A stretch of 64,000 bases of DNA, taken from assembly GCA_947453885.1 (NCBI GenBank), contig CANGIF010000012.1:1-64000 (forward strand). The letters are read 5' to 3'. Below, piece by piece: positions 60,654 to 64,000 of the stretch. Both the position numbers and the translations under genes were made by a program. Numbering within the stretch: the stretch's first letter is position 1; each line of letters starts with the position of its first letter. The notes beneath the pieces were generated by a model. The model saw only the letters and a program-made list of their open reading frames with translations. It had not been told where the DNA came from and made no database searches. This DNA comes from Flavobacteriaceae bacterium (GTDB lineage: Bacteria > Bacteroidota > Bacteroidia > Flavobacteriales > Flavobacteriaceae).

Positions 60654-61139
60654 TTACTTTGCTTTTTTAAGTATTATTGGAACAACAAACTGTGTTTTAA
60701 CAGGAATTCCATGTTTAATTGCTGGGGTTATTCTTGGGAATCCTACCAATCGAACATGTAAAATACTATCTATTTTATTTTTTTCGTAATTGGTAGAATC
60801 CTTTGAAAATTGAGGCTCAAATTTAATAGTTGCATTAGGAAATACTGTAACTTTTACAGCGATTGTGTCAGAATTTGGGTACATTTTTGAAAGTGTATCA
60901 AAACTTATTTTTTCTTGAATGGTTTGGGTTAAAAACGAAAAAAAACAATTTCGTTTTGCTGTTTCGTCTTTTATTGCCTCACAGGATGCAATAGAAGGAT
61001 ATTTATCAACCCTTTGCCAATTTATTTCCATTAAACGCTTTTCAAATAACGCTTTTTCACTAGGCACTTTCTGTTCAAAAAACTGACAGGAGCCAAACAG
61101 AAAAGTACATACAAGTACTAAAAGAATTTTCTTATTCAT
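60654..61139 (-). CDS. Lipoprotein with TonB-C-like C-terminal part
   Basis: 161 residues. The signal peptide MNKKILLVLVCTFLFGSC ends at a lipobox with Cys18. Residues 19-85 are charged and helical with two Cys (SIASCEAIKDETAKRNCFF). The C-terminal VTVFPNATIKFEPQF, then FPRITPAIKHGIPVKTQFVVPIILK, resembles the TonB C-terminal fold found in energy-transducer proteins. As a lipoprotein it would have no inner-membrane span and is not a canonical TonB. Function unknown; the gene is 3 bases from the epimerase gene. Confidence 0.65.
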   Translation of the reverse strand: MNKKILLVLVCTFLFGSCQFFEQKVPSEKALFEKRLMEINWQRVDKYPSIASCEAIKDETAKRNCFFSFLTQTIQEKISFDTLSKMYPNSDTIAVKVTVFPNATIKFEPQFSKDSTNYEKNKIDSILHVRLVGFPRITPAIKHGIPVKTQFVVPIILKKAK

Positions 61140-61236
61140 TTATAAATGGAAAAATAGTAAAAACAGGAACACGCTTTCAAATTATTTAATGCATTCAAAA
61201 TTACAAAAAAAAATTCAAATTGAAATTTCCGTTTTG

Positions 61237-63168
61237 TCAAAGTGATATGATAATAAATTCACTTCTTCTGTTGGCCTGATGTTGGGCCTCGCTACATTCG
61301 ATTCCGTCGGAACAATTATTTACAAGTTGCGTTTCTCCATAGCCTTTAAAAGTCATTCTCGCTGGATTTATACCTTTCCCCACCAGCCATTCATGAGTTG
61401 CTTTTGCTCTTCTTTCAGATAAATCTTCATTATAATGGGAAGTTTGTCTGGAATCTGTATGCGATTTTATTGCTATACACATCGTAGGGTTTTGTTCTAA
61501 AACATCTAATATTTTAGCCAATTCTACCGCAGCTTCATCTCTAATTATTGATTTATCCAAATCGAAATAAATTGTTTGTATCCCATATTTTTTTGCTAAA
61601 TCATCTCCAACCTGAATCTGTTTCTTTATTTTTTCTAATGAAAAACTTAGAGAAGGATTATTTATTTCATTTGAACTATTCATGCTTTTCTCATTCGAAG
61701 TGTAATTTTCATTTGACACCCGTATTGTATAATTTGAATTGCAGGGGATTTCAAACACAACATTTCCATTTTCGTCAGTAGTCCCTTTTTGAATTTCAGT
61801 ATAAATTGTATCAAAAAGGAAAACGTTTGCTACTAATGGTTGATTGGTTTCAAAATCAACACATGAAATTCTTAAACTTTGCTGGCAATTAAGTTTTTTT
61901 AGTTCCTGAAATTTATAAATATCATCCATTCCCATTCCCCCTTTTCGATTTGAACTAAAATAACCAATTCTCAATTTAGTATCTATATAAAAACCAAAGT
62001 CATCATCAGGTCCATTTATTGGTTCTCCAATGTTTTGTGGAATTTCCTTTTTAATTTTACTGTTAAGAGGCGTTACAAAAACGTCAAGTCCTCCAAGACC
62101 AGGATGCCCATCGCTTGAAAAATAAAGCTCGTTTTCATCAGTAACAAAAGGAAAAGTTTCTTTCCCAGGTGTATTAATGGCACTTCCTAAATTTATAGGT
62201 TTTCCAAATGAGCCGTTTTTATTGATTGCTACTTTATACAAATCAGATTGTCCAAAAGTACCAGGTCTATCAGATGCAAAATACAATGTTTTTTCATCAG
62301 AACTTAAAGCAGGATGGGCGGTACTGAACTGATCGCTATTGAAAGGAAGTTCTACTACATCTGTCCACTTTCCGTTTTCGAAAGTTGCTTTATATAATTT
62401 TAAAAGTGTTGACTGATCATTGTTTTTACCTTTTTTTCCGTTGTTGTAATTATTTCTTGAAAAATAAACTGTCTTACCATCCTTGGTAAAAACAGGAGTT
62501 GCTTCATTAAACTTAGAATTAAGTGCTGAAAAGGGTTTAGGTTTGTCAAAAGTTCCATCCGATTTAAGTGTTGCTTCATACAAATTGGAAAAAGATTGAT
62601 TGTCCCATTTAAATATTCTTCTAAAAATGCTTCCTGTATCTCTTGAAGTGGAAAAAAGCAATTTGTTTTGAAAAAAGGCAGTACCATAATCTGAATATTT
62701 CGAATTTATTTTGCAATTTTCAATTACATATCTGCCCGAATTGTTATGAATTTGATTCAAATAGTTGGGATTGTTTTTAAAAAACATACTTCTTGCATCT
62801 TTTGGCTTTTTTAGAACAGCTTCGCTTAAAATAGCATCAGCTTTTGTAAAATTACCAATCGATTTTAAGGTTTGTGCGTATCTAAAATAGTATTCAATGT
62901 CTATTTCTGTTGTGTTTTTAAAAAGTAAAGTAAAGGCATAATTGGCTTTTTCATAATTGGAATTAAAAAAATAGGAATTGCCTAATTTCTGTAAAATTTC
63001 AGGAGTTATAAATCCTTTTTTTAGCAAACGTTCATAGGTTTTAATAGCATCAATATAAGCGTAATTAGCATATTGTTGGTTTGCTTTTTCAAAACCTTTT
63101 GTTTGAGAAAAAAGATGCATACTATTAACAACACATATCAAAAAAACCAACAACAGTTTTAAAATCAT
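61237..63168 (-). CDS. OmpA-family protein with TPR and PD40 repeats (T9SS-associated)
   Basis: 643 residues. A signal peptide (about 1-21) is followed by TPR-like helices (about 25-125), then PD40/WD40-like beta-propeller blades (about 150-400). Examples are FTKDGKTVYFSRNNY, LSSDEKTLYFASDRPG and DENELYFSSDGHPGLGGLDVF. A carboxypeptidase-regulatory-like domain (about 425-510) and an OmpA peptidoglycan-binding domain (about 530-643) close it, with YFDLDKSIIRDEAAVEL and HTDSRQTSHYNEDLSERRAKATHEWL. This layout is that of PorE/SprF-partner proteins in T9SS loci. The PorP/SprF-type gene is 12 bases upstream. A structural role at the outer membrane is inferred. Confidence 0.9.
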   Translation of the reverse strand: MILKLLLVFLICVVNSMHLFSQTKGFEKANQQYANYAYIDAIKTYERLLKKGFITPEILQKLGNSYFFNSNYEKANYAFTLLFKNTTEIDIEYYFRYAQTLKSIGNFTKADAILSEAVLKKPKDARSMFFKNNPNYLNQIHNNSGRYVIENCKINSKYSDYGTAFFQNKLLFSTSRDTGSIFRRIFKWDNQSFSNLYEATLKSDGTFDKPKPFSALNSKFNEATPVFTKDGKTVYFSRNNYNNGKKGKNNDQSTLLKLYKATFENGKWTDVVELPFNSDQFSTAHPALSSDEKTLYFASDRPGTFGQSDLYKVAINKNGSFGKPINLGSAINTPGKETFPFVTDENELYFSSDGHPGLGGLDVFVTPLNSKIKKEIPQNIGEPINGPDDDFGFYIDTKLRIGYFSSNRKGGMGMDDIYKFQELKKLNCQQSLRISCVDFETNQPLVANVFLFDTIYTEIQKGTTDENGNVVFEIPCNSNYTIRVSNENYTSNEKSMNSSNEINNPSLSFSLEKIKKQIQVGDDLAKKYGIQTIYFDLDKSIIRDEAAVELAKILDVLEQNPTMCIAIKSHTDSRQTSHYNEDLSERRAKATHEWLVGKGINPARMTFKGYGETQLVNNCSDGIECSEAQHQANRRSEFIIISL

Positions 63169-63180
63169 AATACTTTGTTT

Positions 63181-64000
63181 TTAAAAGAATCTTGGGGAAG
63201 TAATATTCGAATATTTTTTTTTAAATTCATATCGAAGAAAAATTTCATGCGATCCAGAATTGAAATTTGCTAATTGTGTAGTTTCCCTATCATAACTATA
63301 GCCAACAAACCAACTGTCTGAAATTTGAAATCCTGCCAATGCACTTGTAGCTATCTCCCATCGGTAGGCTAGTCCTAAAATAAAATGGTCATATAATTTG
63401 AAATTAGCTGAAATATCCAACTGAATTGGCGCGCCCGAAACTATTTTGATTAAAGTTGCTGGTTTAAATTGAACTTCATCCGAAACATTTAATACTGTTC
63501 CCATAATCAGGTAGTAATGCGATTTCTCTTTTAAAACAGCTATAGAGTTTGTTGTATTTGTACCATTTGTAAAATATGTAGCTTCAAGTAATCTTGGAAT
63601 AGCAATTCCGAAATAGTTTTTTTGGGAACGAAAATAAATACCTACTCCAAAATTTGGCGAATATTTACTATCTAAATTAGTTAGAAAACTGGAATCGTTA
63701 GTGTTGTAAACATTCAATTTGGCATAATCAATGTATAAAAAATTGAGATTTGCTAAAATACCAAAAGACAATTTATACGTTTCAGATGTTTGAATAGCAT
63801 AAGACATACTCGCTGATAGATTTGAAGAACTTGCAGGACCAATTACATCTTTTGAAAAAGAAATGCCAAGACCAATTGGGCTCAGATCAACTGGTGAATT
63901 AATAGAAAAAGAAGTAGTTACAGGAGCACCATCAAAACCAATCCATTGCGTTCTATAAGAACCAAAAGTACTTAAAACACCTCTCGATCCCGTGTAAGCT
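63181..64000 (-). CDS. PorP/SprF-family outer-membrane protein, 5' end outside window
   Basis: The frame stays open from the stop at 63181 to the window's right edge, so the start lies beyond 64000; the ATG at 63807 is internal. The extra 64 residues read by me include STFGSYRTQWIGFDGAP and SFSINSPVD. This Y-R-x-Q-W-x-G-F-D-G-A-P motif is the PorP/SprF signature. The barrel continues with SWFVGYSYDRETTQLANFN and ends HEIFLRYEFKKKYSNITSPRFF. PorP/SprF proteins work with T9SS. The OmpA/PD40 gene follows after 12 bases, the familiar gene pair. Confidence 0.9.
   Translation of the reverse strand, partial: AYTGSRGVLSTFGSYRTQWIGFDGAPVTTSFSINSPVDLSPIGLGISFSKDVIGPASSSNLSASMSYAIQTSETYKLSFGILANLNFLYIDYAKLNVYNTNDSSFLTNLDSKYSPNFGVGIYFRSQKNYFGIAIPRLLEATYFTNGTNTTNSIAVLKEKSHYYLIMGTVLNVSDEVQFKPATLIKIVSGAPIQLDISANFKLYDHFILGLAYRWEIATSALAGFQISDSWFVGYSYDRETTQLANFNSGSHEIFLRYEFKKKYSNITSPRFF

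Noticed and set aside
1..64000. A hidden defence or toxin-antitoxin system
   Set aside because: I looked for restriction-modification, CBASS, retron, abortive-infection, toxin-antitoxin and CRISPR-Cas motifs in the listed proteins and gaps and saw none; the DUF1801/VOC small-gene run at 52323-53975 is the only accessory-like cluster and has no such signature.

Overview
The window reads as a chromosomal segment of a low-GC flavobacterium (Bacteroidota, most like Flavobacterium). The evidence is: type IX secretion (T9SS) sorting tails on three secreted proteins; a PorP/SprF plus OmpA/PD40 pair; TAnnTTTG-type -7 promoter boxes with few recognisable Shine-Dalgarno sites; a DnaE polymerase carrying an N-terminal proofreading exonuclease; an S16 ribosomal protein with a long charged tail; and many lipoproteins and TonB-type outer-membrane proteins. 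Most of the window is ordinary core genome. There are no rRNA genes, no CRISPR array, no prophage and no recognisable defence locus. The only mobile DNA is the tail of an IS982-like element at the left edge.

Layout. 1-501: IS982-like transposase tail that appears to have clipped the 3' end of a GNAT acetyltransferase gene. 559-3056 (-): ruvC, hemW, cyclase/formamidase-like protein. 3161-6856 (+): LPG-synthase-like membrane protein overlapping a family 2 glycosyltransferase, rbfA, LolC/E-like permease. 6857-7380: gene-free. 7381-12255 (-): a 1624-residue modular T9SS surface protein. 12702-18715 (-): dnaE, RRM protein, lipoprotein. 18914-20738 (+): rpsP-rimM-trmN6. 20878-24894 (+): acyl-CoA dehydrogenase, DUF3050 protein, SGNH lipoprotein, thiL. 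24989-30531 (-): two T9SS-tailed proteins (one with almost no cargo) and an Oar-like TonB-dependent receptor. 30712-32462 (+): PhoB/PhoR-like two-component pair. 32436-33506 (-): MurG-like glycosyltransferase. 33595-38886 (+): trmB, LysE-type exporter, alkyltransferase-like protein, then Mrp, NifU-like protein, VOC protein, thioredoxin-reductase-type FNR and a [2Fe-2S] ferredoxin. 39003-42827 (-): lepA, tRNA-Ala, DUF6029 barrel, with TlpA thioredoxin to 43305. 43437-44963 (+): Omp28-type CXXC lipoprotein, an unlisted 43-residue membrane peptide, queD. 44972-50204 (-): dusB and a probable operon of amine/amino-acid oxidase-like flavoprotein, mtgA, TauE/SafE exporter and MBL-rhodanese protein. 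50301-53975 (+): S9 peptidase and three small cytosolic proteins. 54068-59073 (-): accC, accB, fabH, rpmF, DUF177, pdxA. 59131-59718 (+): ribE. 59728-64000 (-): small proline-rich membrane protein, tRNA-Met, methylmalonyl-CoA epimerase, TonB-C-like lipoprotein, OmpA/PD40 protein and the truncated start of a PorP/SprF gene.

How the genes work together. Three themes stand out. (1) Cell surface: T9SS machinery homologues, T9SS cargo, a TonB receptor and OM-linked thioredoxin proteins. (2) Iron-sulfur and redox: Mrp and NifU scaffold beside an FNR/ferredoxin couple, and a sulfur-handling persulfide/sulfite gene pair. (3) Fatty-acid synthesis start-up: DUF177-rpmF-fabH-accB-accC in the classical order. 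The least understood parts are the modular protein at 7381-12255, the cargo-less T9SS protein at 26867-27193, the TlpA/DUF6029/Omp28 locus and the small membrane peptides at 44346 and 59728. I did not find a clear new multi-gene system; those are the best leads.
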